Assembly (NCBI RefSeq): GCF_009649785.1
Contig: NZ_WJOK01000007.1
Span: forward strand, 183,305 to 247,304
Source of the DNA: Agrobacterium tumefaciens
GTDB lineage: Bacteria; Pseudomonadota; Alphaproteobacteria; Rhizobiales; Rhizobiaceae
Direction of reading: 5' to 3'
DNA length: 64,000 nucleotides
Made by a program: the position numbers and the translations under genes. The notes under the pieces were generated by a model. It had not been told where the DNA came from, searched no databases, and saw only the letters and a list, made by a program, of their open reading frames with translations. Of the stretch, positions 20,394 to 30,129 are shown piece after piece. How positions within the stretch are numbered: position 1 is the first letter of the stretch; each line of letters begins with the position of its first letter.

Positions 20394-20717
20394 ATGCCGG
20401 AATTAGAAAAACACGCTTTCAAGATGAAACTCTTCGCCGGCAAGCAAGCCGAATATAGACGGCGCCACGACGAGATATGGCCGGAACTGGTTGCTCTACT
20501 GCACGAAGCGGGTGTGAGCGACTATTCAATCCACCTCGACCCGGAAACCGACATCCTGTTCGGCGTGCTGACCCGCCCGAAGAACCACGGTATGGCAGCT
20601 TTGCCCGAGCATCCCGTGATGAAGAAATGGTGGGCGCATATGGCTGACATCATGGAAAGCAACCCCGATAGTTCGCCTGTCGCGACTGACCTTGTGACAG
20701 TGTTCCAACTGCCATGA
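20394..20717 (+). CDS. rhaU: L-rhamnose mutarotase
   Basis: Interconverts the alpha and beta anomers of L-rhamnose so the right form reaches the isomerase. 107 residues, the normal RhaM/RhaU length (DUF718 dimeric alpha-beta barrel). Family motifs are [20 protein letters not shown] near the N-terminus, [16 protein letters not shown], and [20 protein letters not shown] near the end. It overlaps rhaK by 4 nt. In rhizobia the gene is called rhaU and is required for normal growth on rhamnose. Confidence 0.93.
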   Translation: MPELEKHAFKMKLFAGKQAEYRRRHDEIWPELVALLHEAGVSDYSIHLDPETDILFGVLTRPKNHGMAALPEHPVMKKWWAHMADIMESNPDSSPVATDLVTVFQLP

Positions 20718-22096
20718 ATGACATGACAAAGCCACGCCGCGTCGCGGTCATCGATATAGGCAAGACCAATGCCAAGGTCGTTGTCATCGACACCCGAAGC
20801 GGCGAAGAGATAACCGGTGACAGACGTTCCAACCCTGTCCTTCGTGACGGCATTTATCCGCATTACGATGTGGAGATGCTCTGGAGCTTCATTCTCGCCT
20901 CTCTGCGGCGGTTCGCGGAAGAGCCGGGTTTCGACGCGATTTCCATCACGACCCATGGCGCGTCTGCCGCACTTCTTGACGAAAACGGCGATCTTGCCAT
21001 GCCTGTGCTGGATTACGAGCACAGCTACCCCGCAAGCGTTGCGGAAGCCTATCTCCGCATCAGGCCAGATTTTGCTGAAACCGGCTCGCCCTCGCTTCCA
21101 GCCGGATTGAACCTTGGCGCACAAATCCATTTCCAGAAAACCGCCTTTCCGCAGGAATTCGCTGGGGTGCGCAGCATCGTCACCTACGCGCAATATTGGG
21201 CGGGGCGGCTGACCGGCGTTCAGGCCACCGAGACGACCTCGCTCGGTTGCCATACGGATTTGTGGAATCCGCGGCTGAAGGCGTTTTCATCGCTGGTCGA
21301 GCGCTTGGGCATTGCGCAATTGATGGCGCCGGTGCGCTCCGCCTTCGATGTACTCGGGCCAGTCCGCGAATCGGTGGCGCTGGAAACCGGGCTTTCGGGG
21401 GATATATCGGTCTATTGCGGCATCCATGATTCCAACGCCTCGCTCCTGCCGCATCTGCTGCGGCGGCAGGGTGATTTTTCGGTCGTCTCCACCGGCACCT
21501 GGGTGGTGAATTTCGCCATCGGCGGTACGGCAGAGGCGCTGGATCCCGCCCGTGATACGCTTTTGAATGTCGATGCCCTCGGGCGTCCCGTTCCCTCCTC
21601 CCGCTTCATGGGCGGCAGGGAATATGAAATGCTGACGCACCAATTCGGGCCTGCTCCGGGCGAAGAAACCGAAGCCGCTCTCGGCGGCGTGCTCACAAGA
21701 GGCATGATGCTGTTGCCCAGCGTCGTCAGCGGTTCCGGCCCCTTCCCCGGCAAAACAGCGCGCTGGATTGCCGACGACAATGCCACTGTTGCGGAACGGC
21801 ACGCGGCAGCGGCGCTTTATCTCGCCCTGATGACGGAGTTCAGCCTATCGCTCATCGGGCGGAAAGGCCCGATACTGGTCGAAGGGCCATTCGCCAGCAA
21901 TGCGCTTTATCTCAAGGCGCTGGCAGGTTTTGCCGAAACTGAGGTCATCGCCGTCAGCGGTTCCACAGGCACCAGTGCCGGGGCAGCACTCCTCACCGGT
22001 ATCAAACCACTTGCCGGTCGCGAGCGTCATTTCGCTCCCGATGCCATTGCAGGGCTTCCCGCCTATCACAGCGAATGGCAGGCCCGTCTGGCTTGA
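20714..22096 (+). CDS. rhaK: Rhamnulokinase-type sugar kinase
   Basis: FGGY-family carbohydrate kinase, 460 residues. In the pathway it phosphorylates the rhamnose-derived sugar before aldol cleavage by RhaD. Visible motifs are the N-terminal phosphate loop [45 protein letters not shown] and the C-terminal glycine-rich [15 protein letters not shown]. Last gene of rhaRSTPQUK; start lies in an ATGAATG overlap with rhaU. In R. leguminosarum RhaK is also reported to be needed for activity of the ABC transporter, so it may have a role beyond catalysis. A hairpin terminator follows. Confidence 0.9.
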   Translation: MNDMTKPRRVAVIDIGKTNAKVVVIDTRSGEEITGDRRSNPVLRDGIYPHYDVEMLWSFILASLRRFAEEPGFDAISITTHGASAALLDENGDLAMPVLDYEHSYPASVAEAYLRIRPDFAETGSPSLPAGLNLGAQIHFQKTAFPQEFAGVRSIVTYAQYWAGRLTGVQATETTSLGCHTDLWNPRLKAFSSLVERLGIAQLMAPVRSAFDVLGPVRESVALETGLSGDISVYCGIHDSNASLLPHLLRRQGDFSVVSTGTWVVNFAIGGTAEALDPARDTLLNVDALGRPVPSSRFMGGREYEMLTHQFGPAPGEETEAALGGVLTRGMMLLPSVVSGSGPFPGKTARWIADDNATVAERHAAAALYLALMTEFSLSLIGRKGPILVEGPFASNALYLKALAGFAETEVIAVSGSTGTSAGAALLTGIKPLAGRERHFAPDAIAGLPAYHSEWQARLA

Positions 22097-22109
22097 CGCA
22101 AGACGACAA

Positions 22110-22135
22110 AATGCGGCCGGGTATCCAGCCGCATT
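22110..22135. terminator. Bidirectional hairpin terminator between rhaK and hydrolase gene
   Basis: AATGCGGC (22110-22117) and GCCGCATT (22128-22135) form an 8-bp stem with a 10-nt loop. It is followed on the plus strand by a short T-rich stretch (CCGTTTTG). It sits between convergent stops at 22096 and 22152. Confidence 0.65.
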
Positions 22136-22151
22136 CCGTTTTGCAAAAGGA

Positions 22152-22988
22152 TCAAGCCTTGATGAAGGCCAGAAGATCGGCGTTGAGCACGTCTGCATTG
22201 ATGGTCAGCATGCCGTGCGAGAAGCCGGGATAGGTCTTCAGCGTACCGTTTTTCAGGAGCTTCACCGATTTCAGCGCAGAGTCCGCAATCGGCACGATCT
22301 GGTCATCTTCACCGTGCAGCACGAGTGTAGGCACGCTGATGGCCTTCAGGTCTTCGGTCTGGTCGGTTTCCGAGAATGCCTTGATGCCATCGTAATGCGC
22401 CTTGGCACTGCCCATCATACCCTGCCGCCACCAGTTCTGGATCACGCCTTCCTGAACGGTCGCTCCATCGCGGTTGAAGCCGTAGAACGGGCCGGAGGGC
22501 ACATCGCGGAAGAACTGCGCGCGGTTTGCGGCAAGTGCTGAACGGAAGCCGTCAAAAACCTCCATCGGCAGGCCCTCGGGGTTGGCCTCGGTCTTGAGCA
22601 TCAGCGGCGGCACGGCGGAAACCAGAACGGCCTTCGCGACGCGGCCTGCGGGTTCACCGTGTCTGGCAACATAACGCGCCACTTCGCCACCGCCGGTGGA
22701 ATGACCGATATGCACGGCATTTTTCAGGTCCAGCGCTTCTGCAACCGCAAAGGCGTCTGCGGCATAATGGTCCATATCGTGACCTTCGGAAACCTGCGCG
22801 GAGCGGCCGTGACCACGGCGATCATGGGCGACGACACGATATCCTTTCGAGAGGAAAAACAGCATCTGTCCATCCCAGTCGTCGGAGCTGAGTGGCCAGC
22901 CGTGGTGAAACACGATGGGCTGAGCATCCTTCGGGCCCCAGTCCTTGTAGAAGATGTCTGTTCCATCTGTCGTCTTAACAAAGCCCAT
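22152..22988 (-). CDS. Alpha/beta hydrolase (non-heme haloperoxidase/esterase type)
   Basis: 278 residues. The alpha/beta hydrolase motifs are complete: oxyanion [12 protein letters not shown], nucleophile elbow [13 protein letters not shown], the acid segment [13 protein letters not shown] and the histidine in YPGFSHGML. The sequence resembles cofactor-free chloroperoxidase/arylesterase proteins, which are usually esterases in vivo. No signal peptide is present, so it is cytoplasmic. ATG at 22988 has GGAGAAACGATC upstream. Substrate is not predictable. Convergent with rhaK and apparently monocistronic. Confidence 0.88.
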   Translation of the reverse strand: MGFVKTTDGTDIFYKDWGPKDAQPIVFHHGWPLSSDDWDGQMLFFLSKGYRVVAHDRRGHGRSAQVSEGHDMDHYAADAFAVAEALDLKNAVHIGHSTGGGEVARYVARHGEPAGRVAKAVLVSAVPPLMLKTEANPEGLPMEVFDGFRSALAANRAQFFRDVPSGPFYGFNRDGATVQEGVIQNWWRQGMMGSAKAHYDGIKAFSETDQTEDLKAISVPTLVLHGEDDQIVPIADSALKSVKLLKNGTLKTYPGFSHGMLTINADVLNADLLAFIKA

Positions 22989-23323
22989 GATCGTTTCTCC
23001 TTCGGTTGCGTTGGCATCTTCCGGTGCGATCTATGTTGTGCGCCGGTTTGATGGAGGGATGATGACGCAGGAAAACATCCGCAACAATTGCAACAATAAT
23101 TCTGAATGAATTGCTGATCTGGTAATAATGGCCGTGCCGCCCGCTGTCTTATGCCCCGTTACCGGCGCTAAACGGCACCGCGACCGAAAAGTTGCGACAG
23201 AAGACGCAAACGGATTGAAATAACCAACCGGATAAGTTGCGTTTTAAATTGTAATCAACGGCGCACGGGCGCGGTCGCGACTGCACACCGCCGGAAACGA
23301 AACTCGCGAAGTTGCTCGAACTC
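22989..23323. other. Intergenic region without recognised gene
   Basis: About 335 nt between the hydrolase start and the FkbM methyltransferase stop. It presumably carries the hydrolase promoter; an AT-rich stretch lies at about 23075-23130. I see no convincing coding frame, tRNA or strong hairpin. Confidence 0.5.
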
Positions 23324-24019
23324 TCAATCCACGTCGGGATCGTATTCCCTCGGGCTGTCGTCCTTGGAAAACAACACGCAAGGGCCGCGTGAACCGCGTG
23401 GATCATAGGCGTATCCCTTGGCGGTCAGTGCCTGCATGATGTCGCGAACACCTTCGAGGCCATAAAGGTGATCGTGCAGCTCGACGAATATCCGCTCCAC
23501 GCCAGCAAGCTCGGCATTGCCGAGCAGATCGCGTTCCGCGCCCTCGATATCCATCACGAGCGCCGTGATGCCCCGGCTGGCGACAAACGCATCGATATTC
23601 TCGGACGAGATTTCGATGCGCCTTTCATAAGGACCCTGATTTTCGTCCATGGACGACATCCAGAGATCCTTGCGGACATAGAAGGGATAGGTACGCGGCT
23701 CGTCGGCCGTGAGAAGTCCTTGGGAAAACACGACATTGCCACGGCAATTTGCCTTGATCACCCGTTCCGCCAGTGCCGCTGTGGACGGATTGGCCTCGAA
23801 TGCCCAAACGGAAACATCCTGAATACCGGCAATGATCGAGGTTATGATGCCGATGCCGGACCCCAGTTCCAATACGCGGTCGCCGGGCTTGATGGCTTTC
23901 AGGACGCTGCGGGCCTCTTTCGCCTCATAGCTGCCGTCGGTCAGCGCCTGCCATATGACGGGCGATACCTCATCGGAAGAAAGAGGCAGGGCTACTCCAT
24001 GCACATCCAGAATTTCCAT
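23324..24019 (-). CDS. FkbM-family SAM-dependent methyltransferase
   Basis: 231 residues. Class I methyltransferase core: DRVLELGSGIGIITSIIAG (SAM motif I), VWAFEANPSTAALAERVIKA (motif II acidic residue), and the FkbM-type ALVMDIEGAERDLLGNAEL with ERIFVELHDHLYG. FkbM proteins O-methylate sugars, lipids or polyketides. ATG at 24019 begins MEILDVHGV; a TTG at 24040 is an alternative start. It lies downstream of dcpA on the same strand with a 165-nt gap. The acceptor substrate is unknown; a surface glycan is a reasonable guess. Confidence 0.82.
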   Translation of the reverse strand: MEILDVHGVALPLSSDEVSPVIWQALTDGSYEAKEARSVLKAIKPGDRVLELGSGIGIITSIIAGIQDVSVWAFEANPSTAALAERVIKANCRGNVVFSQGLLTADEPRTYPFYVRKDLWMSSMDENQGPYERRIEISSENIDAFVASRGITALVMDIEGAERDLLGNAELAGVERIFVELHDHLYGLEGVRDIMQALTAKGYAYDPRGSRGPCVLFSKDDSPREYDPDVD

Positions 24020-24183
24020 ATTTCCCAAGCCCTTTCTCAAAACCCGGTCTCGTCAACAGAACGATCCCGCATAGACCGCGAATGCTCTACAGTATCGGTG
24101 CGACAACCGGTATTGGTTTTCGCCGTCAACGATGTATCCCACTGAAATTTAACATGGCTTGCCCTGTTCGAAAGCAAACCCGT

Positions 24184-26118
24184 TCAAACGGAACTCCAGG
24201 CCACCAGCTCCTTGGCCGGCAACGGCCGGCTGATCAGATAGCCCTGTACCAGATCGCATCCCAGACGTTTGACCAGCTCATATTGCTCCTCCGTCTCGAT
24301 GCCTTCGGCGATGGTGGTCATTCGAAGGCTGCGCCCGACGCCGACCACGAATTCGACGATCGCCAGCGCGTCGCGGTCGCTGGTGATATCGCGCAGGAAT
24401 GACCGGTCGATCTTGATCTTGTCGAACGGCACGCCGCGCAAATTCGCAAGCGAGGAGTAACCGGTGCCGAAATCGTCCATGGCGATCTGGATGCCGACGG
24501 CCTTTAGCCGCGTTAGCGTGTTGATCGTCTGGTCGCTCTTGTTCAGCAGGATCGATTCGGTGATCTCAAGCTCGAGCCGGCTCGGCTCCAGCCCGCTTTT
24601 ATCAAGGGCACCCATCACGTTCTGAATGAGGTTGGTACTGTGGAACTGAACCGGCGAGAGATTGACCGCCACCTTCATGTCCTCATCCCATCGCATCGCC
24701 TCGCGGCAGGCAGTCTCCATCACCCATTTTCCGAGCGAATGGATAAGGCCGGTTCGTTCCGCAACGGGAATGAACACGCTGGGCGGAACATCGCCGCGCA
24801 CTGGATGTTTCCAGCGCAAAAGTGCCTCGAAGCCACAAAGCTTGCGGGTCTGCGTCGCCACCTGCGGCTGGTAATAGACCTCCATCTCGTCGTTCTGCAG
24901 CGCAGTCTGCAGATCGGCCTCGAAGGATTTCTTTTCGGTCAGCTGCTTTTGCATGCGGACCTTGAAAACACTCGCCCGGCCAGGGCCGATGGCCTTGGCT
25001 TCATAGAGCGCCAGATCCGCGCGCTTGAACAATTCATCCGCATCGACGGTACCATGCGATATGGCGATACCGATGCAGGTGCCGATTTTCACCTCCTGCT
25101 CGCCGAGCTGGTAGGTCCGGCTGATCTGCTCGATAAGCTTGGAGGCGAGACGGCGCGCCGTGTCCTCATTGAGATCATCGGACACGACAGCGAATTCATC
25201 GCCGCCAAGGCGGCAAACCATGTCGTAATCACCGCCGATCCCCGAAAGGCGCTGTGCCACGGCCTGAAGCAAGGCGTCGCCCGAATCGTGGCCAAGCGTG
25301 TCGTTGACGTCCTTGAACCCATCGAGATCAAGCAGAAGAATGGCCGTCGTTCCATTGCCGCCGAAAGAGCGGCGCAACCGCTCGATAAGTTCCTGCCGGA
25401 ACAGCGAGCGGTTCGGAAGGCCCGTCAACGCATCATGATAGGCATCATGCTCAAGCCGGACATTCTTGGCCTGCAATTCAAGCGTGGCGGCGCGCAGGTC
25501 GTTCGTCAGCCCGCGCATGCTTTTCTGCGCGCGGTTCAACAGATCGTTCTGACGAAGCAGCAATATCACCAGCGCGATGCCGCACAGGATCAATCCGCCC
25601 GCAAGCGCGGTGTAGACGATATGCAGCTTGCGCACGTCCTCATGGGCCGTATCGATCAGATTGACGTCATAGGCGACCGACGACGAAGCCAGCGTCGTCA
25701 TCGGCGCATCGAGCGAGCTCATCTCGGAGAGCAGATCCGGAACATCCCTTGGCTCCAGGGTGTTCATCTGCTGTTCCAGGCGGGCCAGAACCGCGTCAAG
25801 GCGGGTTACGAGATCCCGCCATTGCTGTTTTTCATTGATGAAAGCGCCGAGGTTACCCTGCTTCAAGAGCTCCAGGCGGCTTAGCATGATGTCCATGCGC
25901 AGCTGCAATTCGTCCCGGTCGATGACACCGGGACTGAGCGCAAAAACGGCCAATTTGTTCTGAAGGCGGAGATACTCCGCCACGGTCTGACTGACCGCCC
26001 ACGAATCGTTATAGCGGGCAAATTTCTGCAGAGCGGTCTGACGCTCGGCAATGACGAAAGCGATATAGCCCGTTGCCAGGACGAAGCAACAGATGATCAC
26101 CGCCACAAGTTTTCGCAA
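24184..26118 (-). CDS. dcpA: Membrane GGDEF-EAL protein, dual c-di-GMP cyclase/phosphodiesterase (DcpA-like)
   Basis: 644 residues: transmembrane segment about 5-22, periplasmic helical domain about 25-165, second transmembrane segment about 167-188, then GGDEF and EAL domains in the cytoplasm. The cyclase motif GGDEF is intact at 305-309 without a recognisable RxxD inhibitory site before it. The phosphodiesterase domain has EALLRWKHP (431) and DDFGTGYSSL (548-557). Both activities are therefore possible. It starts 9 nt after the pruR-like gene. The pair matches the A. tumefaciens PruR-DcpA system, in which a pterin-binding periplasmic protein switches DcpA between synthesis and breakdown of c-di-GMP to control attachment. 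Confidence 0.9.
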   Translation of the reverse strand: MRKLVAVIICCFVLATGYIAFVIAERQTALQKFARYNDSWAVSQTVAEYLRLQNKLAVFALSPGVIDRDELQLRMDIMLSRLELLKQGNLGAFINEKQQWRDLVTRLDAVLARLEQQMNTLEPRDVPDLLSEMSSLDAPMTTLASSSVAYDVNLIDTAHEDVRKLHIVYTALAGGLILCGIALVILLLRQNDLLNRAQKSMRGLTNDLRAATLELQAKNVRLEHDAYHDALTGLPNRSLFRQELIERLRRSFGGNGTTAILLLDLDGFKDVNDTLGHDSGDALLQAVAQRLSGIGGDYDMVCRLGGDEFAVVSDDLNEDTARRLASKLIEQISRTYQLGEQEVKIGTCIGIAISHGTVDADELFKRADLALYEAKAIGPGRASVFKVRMQKQLTEKKSFEADLQTALQNDEMEVYYQPQVATQTRKLCGFEALLRWKHPVRGDVPPSVFIPVAERTGLIHSLGKWVMETACREAMRWDEDMKVAVNLSPVQFHSTNLIQNVMGALDKSGLEPSRLELEITESILLNKSDQTINTLTRLKAVGIQIAMDDFGTGYSSLANLRGVPFDKIKIDRSFLRDITSDRDALAIVEFVVGVGRSLRMTTIAEGIETEEQYELVKRLGCDLVQGYLISRPLPAKELVAWSSV

Positions 26119-26127
26119 ACGGCACCT

Positions 26128-26634
26128 TTATTCCACTATCAATTTGGCAACTTGCCATGCGGACCGCGAATAATAGGTCTGCTTCTGCAATTCCGGGTCG
26201 CTATCATAGGGATAGATGACAAACAGCGGACCCTTTTCGCGAACTGTCATGTAGTTGCCATCCAGCTTGATCGCGAGGATAACGTTAAATTTCTTAAAAT
26301 CCTCAACCGGTATGGTGCTCACATAATCGTTGAGTGCAACTGCCGTTACGCTGGTGCCTTTTGCGCCGACGAGATCCATCAACTTTGCCAGTGACACGCC
26401 GTCAAAACGAACGCGGCCATCGTGCCAGGGCGTCGTGGTCTCCACCGTCACCATGCCCAATCCCTCCAGCATGTCGCGATCGAATACCGCAGCGCCATCG
26501 GCATTGGTGTTGGTGATGTTTCCGGAGATGGTCAATATCGGCTTGCCTTGCGGCTTGGCGATCGTCCCGGCCTCGGCACAGGAAAGCCACATGAGCGACA
26601 GAAACGCACTGAGAAGTACCCGGGCGAAACTCAT
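26128..26634 (-). CDS. pruR: Periplasmic pterin-binding-like protein (PruR-like, sulfite-oxidase fold)
   Basis: 168 residues. Start MSFARVLLSAF opens a signal peptide with likely cleavage after CAEA. The mature part resembles the molybdopterin-binding fold of sulfite oxidases (LTISGNITNTNADGAAVFDR, VRFDGVSLAKLMDLVGAKG, ALNDYVSTIP) but has no cysteine at all, so it lacks the molybdenum ligand expected of an active oxidoreductase. That fits a sensor binding a plain pterin. It is upstream of and almost adjacent to the GGDEF-EAL gene, as in A. tumefaciens pruR-dcpA. ATG at 26634 is preceded by GGAGAAAGAGT. Confidence 0.8.
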   Translation of the reverse strand: MSFARVLLSAFLSLMWLSCAEAGTIAKPQGKPILTISGNITNTNADGAAVFDRDMLEGLGMVTVETTTPWHDGRVRFDGVSLAKLMDLVGAKGTSVTAVALNDYVSTIPVEDFKKFNVILAIKLDGNYMTVREKGPLFVIYPYDSDPELQKQTYYSRSAWQVAKLIVE

Positions 26635-27259
26635 ACTCTTTCTCCATCTAGCGTTCAGGTCGAGGGGTTTTCGCCAACCTCTGAGGGTCAAGGGAACCGA
26701 CGCTCGCAATATATATCAGGAATGAATGTTATATCCTTAGTGAGATTTTATCCGTATTTTCTCTAGGTTTTGAGTAAACCGTTTGGATAATTTTTCCGTC
26801 TTATTGTACTTTTTTACACTTCACGCCCTGTTATGACGCAAGCAACACTACAAGTTACGTCTTCGTATCAATCCGTCTGGTGCGACAAAGGCCAAATTGC
26901 GGCATATGCGTGATTGCTTAACAACAGCAACACATGATTCGCGCGTATCGGACAAGACCAATGCGCGTTCGGCATCCGCCTGCCTGTCAGGCAGGAAAGC
27001 CGAGAGACAAGTTTCGCATCACAGAAAAATCATGGCGATTGCCAGAGCGAACGGTTGAAACATACCGTACGCAACTTAATATAAGAGCTGTCATTTCCGT
27101 TTCCGGCATTTTCAGCTTCCTCTTGCCGGAAATGCCCAGACGCCCGTTCCGCGCAGCGCAAGCGGCGATACCGGATATAGTCCGGTCAGGAAAATTCTGT
27201 TCACGTCTCCGGGCTGGACGGCACCCTGCCGTATCGGCCACATCATGAAGGTAGTCCCT
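26635..27259. other. Divergent regulatory region, no gene recognised
   Basis: 625 nt between pruR and the succinate-semialdehyde dehydrogenase gene. The pruR side (about 26700-26900) is AT-rich and looks like promoter sequence. A perfect 8+8 palindrome CCTGCCTGTCAGGCAGG is at 26979-26995, a candidate operator. The open frame on the plus strand here (about 26934-27248) has no family resemblance, and I do not call it a gene. Confidence 0.55.
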
Positions 27260-28696
27260 ATGCACACCTATCCCGACATCAAACTTCTCATTGATGGCGA
27301 ATGGCGAGACGCCGTTTCCGGCAAGACGATCGCCGTATCCGACCCTGCGACCGACGAAATCATCGGCGCGATCGCCCATGCCGAAAAGGCGGACCTAGAT
27401 CTCGCGCTTGCCGCCGCCGAGCGTGGCTTCAAGGTCTGGCGCGACACCTCGCCATTCGAGCGTTCCAAGATCATGCGCAGGGCAGCCGATATCCTGCGCG
27501 AGCGCAAGGACAAGATCGCCTATATAATGACCCGCGAGCAGGGCAAGCCGCTGTCGCAATCGGCAACCGAAATCATGGGCGCCGCCGATACCATCGACTG
27601 GTTCGCCGAAGAAGCACGTCGCACCTACGGCCAGGTCATTCCGGCGCGTGCAACCGGCGTTTCCCAGCTTGCCATCAAGCTGCCGGTTGGTCCCGTCGCG
27701 GCGTTTACGCCATGGAACTTCCCGATCAACCAGATCGTCCGCAAGCTTTCGGCTGCCCTTGCCACGGGCTGCTCCATCATCGTCAAGGCCCCGGAAGAAA
27801 CACCGGCATCGCCGGCGGAACTGATCCGAGCGTTTGTGGATGCGGGCGTGCCGGCGGGTGTCATCGGTCTCGTTTACGGCGTGCCATCCGAGATTTCGGA
27901 ATATCTGATCCCGCATCCGGTCATCCGCAAGATTTCCTTCACCGGCTCCACGCCGATCGGCAAACATCTGGCAGCCCTTGCCGGCAAGCACATGAAGCGC
28001 GCCACGATGGAACTCGGCGGTCATGCGCCAGTGATGATCTTTGACGATGCCGATATCGAAAAAGCGATCGAGGTGACCTCGCTTGCCAAGTTCCGCAATG
28101 CCGGTCAGGTCTGCGTCGCTCCCACCCGCTTCCTCGTGCAGGACGGTGTGGCGGATCGCTTCCTTGAAGGTTTCGTGGAAGCCACGAAGGCGATCAAGGT
28201 CGGCAACGGCCTGGAAGAAGGTGTCGTCATGGGGCCGCTCGCCAATGAGCGCCGCATCCCAGCGCTGGAAGGCCTGATCAACGACGCCGTTTCCCATGGC
28301 GCGGAACTGAAGACCGGTGGCCGCCGCATCGGCAACAAGGGCAACTTCTTCGAGCCCACGGTGCTCGCCAACGTGCCCGTGACAGCCAAGATCATGAACG
28401 ACGAGCCCTTCGGTCCCGTCGCCATCATCAACCGCTTCTCGACATTCGATGATGCCATCAACGAAGCGAACCGCCTGCCTTTCGGCCTTGCCTCCTACGC
28501 CTTTACCAGCTCGGTCAAGACAGCGCATGCGCTCGGCCACCAGGTCGAGGCGGGCATGCTGACCATCAACCACAACGGCCTTGCGCTTCCCGAAGTCCCC
28601 TTCGGCGGCGTCAAGGATTCCGGTTATGGCACGGAGGGCGGTTCGGAGGCGGTTCAGGCCTATCTGGAGACGAAATTCGTCAGCCAGATGAGCTGA
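27260..28696 (+). CDS. gabD: Succinate-semialdehyde dehydrogenase (aldehyde dehydrogenase family)
   Basis: Oxidises succinate semialdehyde (or a related aldehyde) to the acid with NAD(P). 478 residues with the full ALDH pattern: [11 protein letters not shown], the cofactor loop [13 protein letters not shown], catalytic glutamate in [14 protein letters not shown], catalytic cysteine in [14 protein letters not shown], and [17 protein letters not shown]. Closest in character to GabD. ATG at 27260 follows AAGGTAG; an in-frame ATG at 27245 is less well placed. No other GABA-pathway gene is nearby, so the substrate rests on family resemblance. Confidence 0.85.
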   Translation: MHTYPDIKLLIDGEWRDAVSGKTIAVSDPATDEIIGAIAHAEKADLDLALAAAERGFKVWRDTSPFERSKIMRRAADILRERKDKIAYIMTREQGKPLSQSATEIMGAADTIDWFAEEARRTYGQVIPARATGVSQLAIKLPVGPVAAFTPWNFPINQIVRKLSAALATGCSIIVKAPEETPASPAELIRAFVDAGVPAGVIGLVYGVPSEISEYLIPHPVIRKISFTGSTPIGKHLAALAGKHMKRATMELGGHAPVMIFDDADIEKAIEVTSLAKFRNAGQVCVAPTRFLVQDGVADRFLEGFVEATKAIKVGNGLEEGVVMGPLANERRIPALEGLINDAVSHGAELKTGGRRIGNKGNFFEPTVLANVPVTAKIMNDEPFGPVAIINRFSTFDDAINEANRLPFGLASYAFTSSVKTAHALGHQVEAGMLTINHNGLALPEVPFGGVKDSGYGTEGGSEAVQAYLETKFVSQMS

Positions 28697-28712
28697 AGCT
28701 TTGGATGCAAGC

Positions 28713-28740
28713 TCAGGGCGGATGACAATATCCGCCCTGA
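28713..28740 (+). terminator. Hairpin after gabD
   Basis: TCAGGGCGGAT (28713-28723) and ATCCGCCCTGA (28730-28740) form an 11-bp perfect stem with a 6-nt loop, 17 nt after the stop. There is no T-run, so it may terminate weakly or protect the message. Confidence 0.6.
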
Positions 28741-28774
28741 ACCTGAATTTGGCGAACTCGGAATCTCCACGCGT

Positions 28775-28886
28775 CGTCACCCCGGACTAGATCCGGGGTC
28801 CAGCGCGATCAAGTCATTGACCGCAAAAGACTATTCACCGCGCAGGCGCCCAGTGGCCGGATGCCGGGTCAAGCCCGGAATGACGG
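28775..28886. repeat. Alphaproteobacterial REP-like pair downstream of gabD
   Basis: The first unit, about 28775-28802, contains CACCCCGGACTAGATCCGGGGT; the second, about 28855-28886, contains GCCGGGTCAAGCCCGGAATGA. Both are self-palindromic, and they are in inverted orientation to each other. This GTCATTCCGGGC-type repeat is common between genes in Rhizobiaceae. Confidence 0.75.
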
Positions 28887-29013
28887 AGTGAAAGACCTTC
28901 GTCAATCTGTGAAGAAGCAAGATCTGCTATGTCTTTTCTTCGGTAGTACCACCTCCCTTGCCTCCGTCCTCATCATGCCCTAAAAGAACAAAAAGTGAAC
29001 TTAGAGAGGTACT

Positions 29014-30111
29014 ATGAGCGAGACAGCGGCACCCGCGTTGAAGGAAATCTTCAACCACGAAAAACTGCGACACATCGCCGATCAGACCAAAGCCGTTCAT
29101 GCGCCTTTCGATGTTCCCGCCTTCATGGCGCTTGCCACGACAAATCTCGAAGCGCTGGGCATCATGCAGCGCATGCGGCAGGTGGCGACCAGCCTGCACG
29201 CCACGCTTCCCGGCGACTATGCCCGCAACATCGAAATTCTGACAGCCGCAGCACCCGGAATAGGCAACGGTTTCGCATCCATTTCGCTGCCAGAATATGT
29301 GGCGCTTTACGGTCTCGACGATTTCGATCTTTCCATGCAGGCGCTGCAATATTTCACCCGTTTCGGCTCCTCGGAATTTGCCATCCGCCATTTCCTGCAA
29401 AGGGATCTGGCCCGAACACTTGCCGTGATGGAAACATGGTCGCAACATGACAACGAGCATGTGCGGAGGCTGGCGAGCGAAGGCTGCCGGCCGCGCCTGC
29501 CTTGGTCGTTCCAGCTCAAAGCCCTGATCGATGATCCCTCACCGGTCACCGCGATCCTTGATGCCATGAAAGCTGACGAGGCGCTTTACGTGCGCAAATC
29601 CGTCGCCAATCATCTGAACGACATCACCAAGGACAATCCCGCTTTCGTGCTGGCGCTCATCGACACATGGCCGAAGGAAAACCCGCATACACGCTGGATC
29701 GTGCGGCAGGCCTTGCGCACTCTGGTCAAGAAAGGTGACGCTGCCGCGCTCGCCCATTTCGGTGCCCATAAGGAGGCTCAGATCGCACTCTCGGCGTTTC
29801 AGGTTTCTCCTGAAAGGGTCGCTCTCGGTAATCCGGTGCGGATTTCAGCTTCTTTCACCTCGACGGCAGAAAGCCCGCAGAAGCTGGTGATCGATTATGC
29901 CGTGCATTACGTGAAAAAGAGCGGTGACGCCTCCGCGAAAGTCTTCAAGTGGAAAGAAATCGAGTTGCAGCCGGGCGAAACATGCGCGCTCTCGATAAGC
30001 CGCGCCATGCGTGATTTCACCACCCGCAAGCACTATGCGGGTGTTCACAAGGTTGACCTGATGGTCAACGGCAGGCTGGCGGCCGAGGCCTCTTTCGAAC
30101 TGCTGATATGA
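29014..30111 (+). CDS. DNA alkylation repair protein, AlkC-like with C-terminal Ig-like domain
   Basis: 365 residues. Residues about 1-245 are HEAT-like helical repeats of the AlkC/AlkD superfamily (ALQYFTRFGSSEFAIRHFLQ, HVRRLASEGCRPRLPWSFQL, VRKSVANHLNDITKDNP, HTRWIVRQALRTLVKKGD), which excise N3- and N7-alkylated bases without flipping them. Residues about 262-365 are beta-rich (FQVSPERVALGNPVRISASF, DYAVHYVKKSGDASAKVFKW) and match the Ig-like domain known in one AlkC branch. The start has AGAGAGGTACT upstream. It stands alone, convergent with the sulfate operon. Confidence 0.88.
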   Translation: MSETAAPALKEIFNHEKLRHIADQTKAVHAPFDVPAFMALATTNLEALGIMQRMRQVATSLHATLPGDYARNIEILTAAAPGIGNGFASISLPEYVALYGLDDFDLSMQALQYFTRFGSSEFAIRHFLQRDLARTLAVMETWSQHDNEHVRRLASEGCRPRLPWSFQLKALIDDPSPVTAILDAMKADEALYVRKSVANHLNDITKDNPAFVLALIDTWPKENPHTRWIVRQALRTLVKKGDAAALAHFGAHKEAQIALSAFQVSPERVALGNPVRISASFTSTAESPQKLVIDYAVHYVKKSGDASAKVFKWKEIELQPGETCALSISRAMRDFTTRKHYAGVHKVDLMVNGRLAAEASFELLI

Positions 30112-30129
30112 AGCTGGCGAGAGCGTCCC

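Noticed and set aside
26934..27248. 104-codon plus-strand frame before gabD
   Set aside because: Basic, low-complexity product without domain or ribosome site; the region is more likely regulatory.
27395..28780. 461-codon frame antisense to gabD
   Set aside because: Aldehyde dehydrogenase motifs are intact on the plus strand; the antisense protein matches nothing I recognise.
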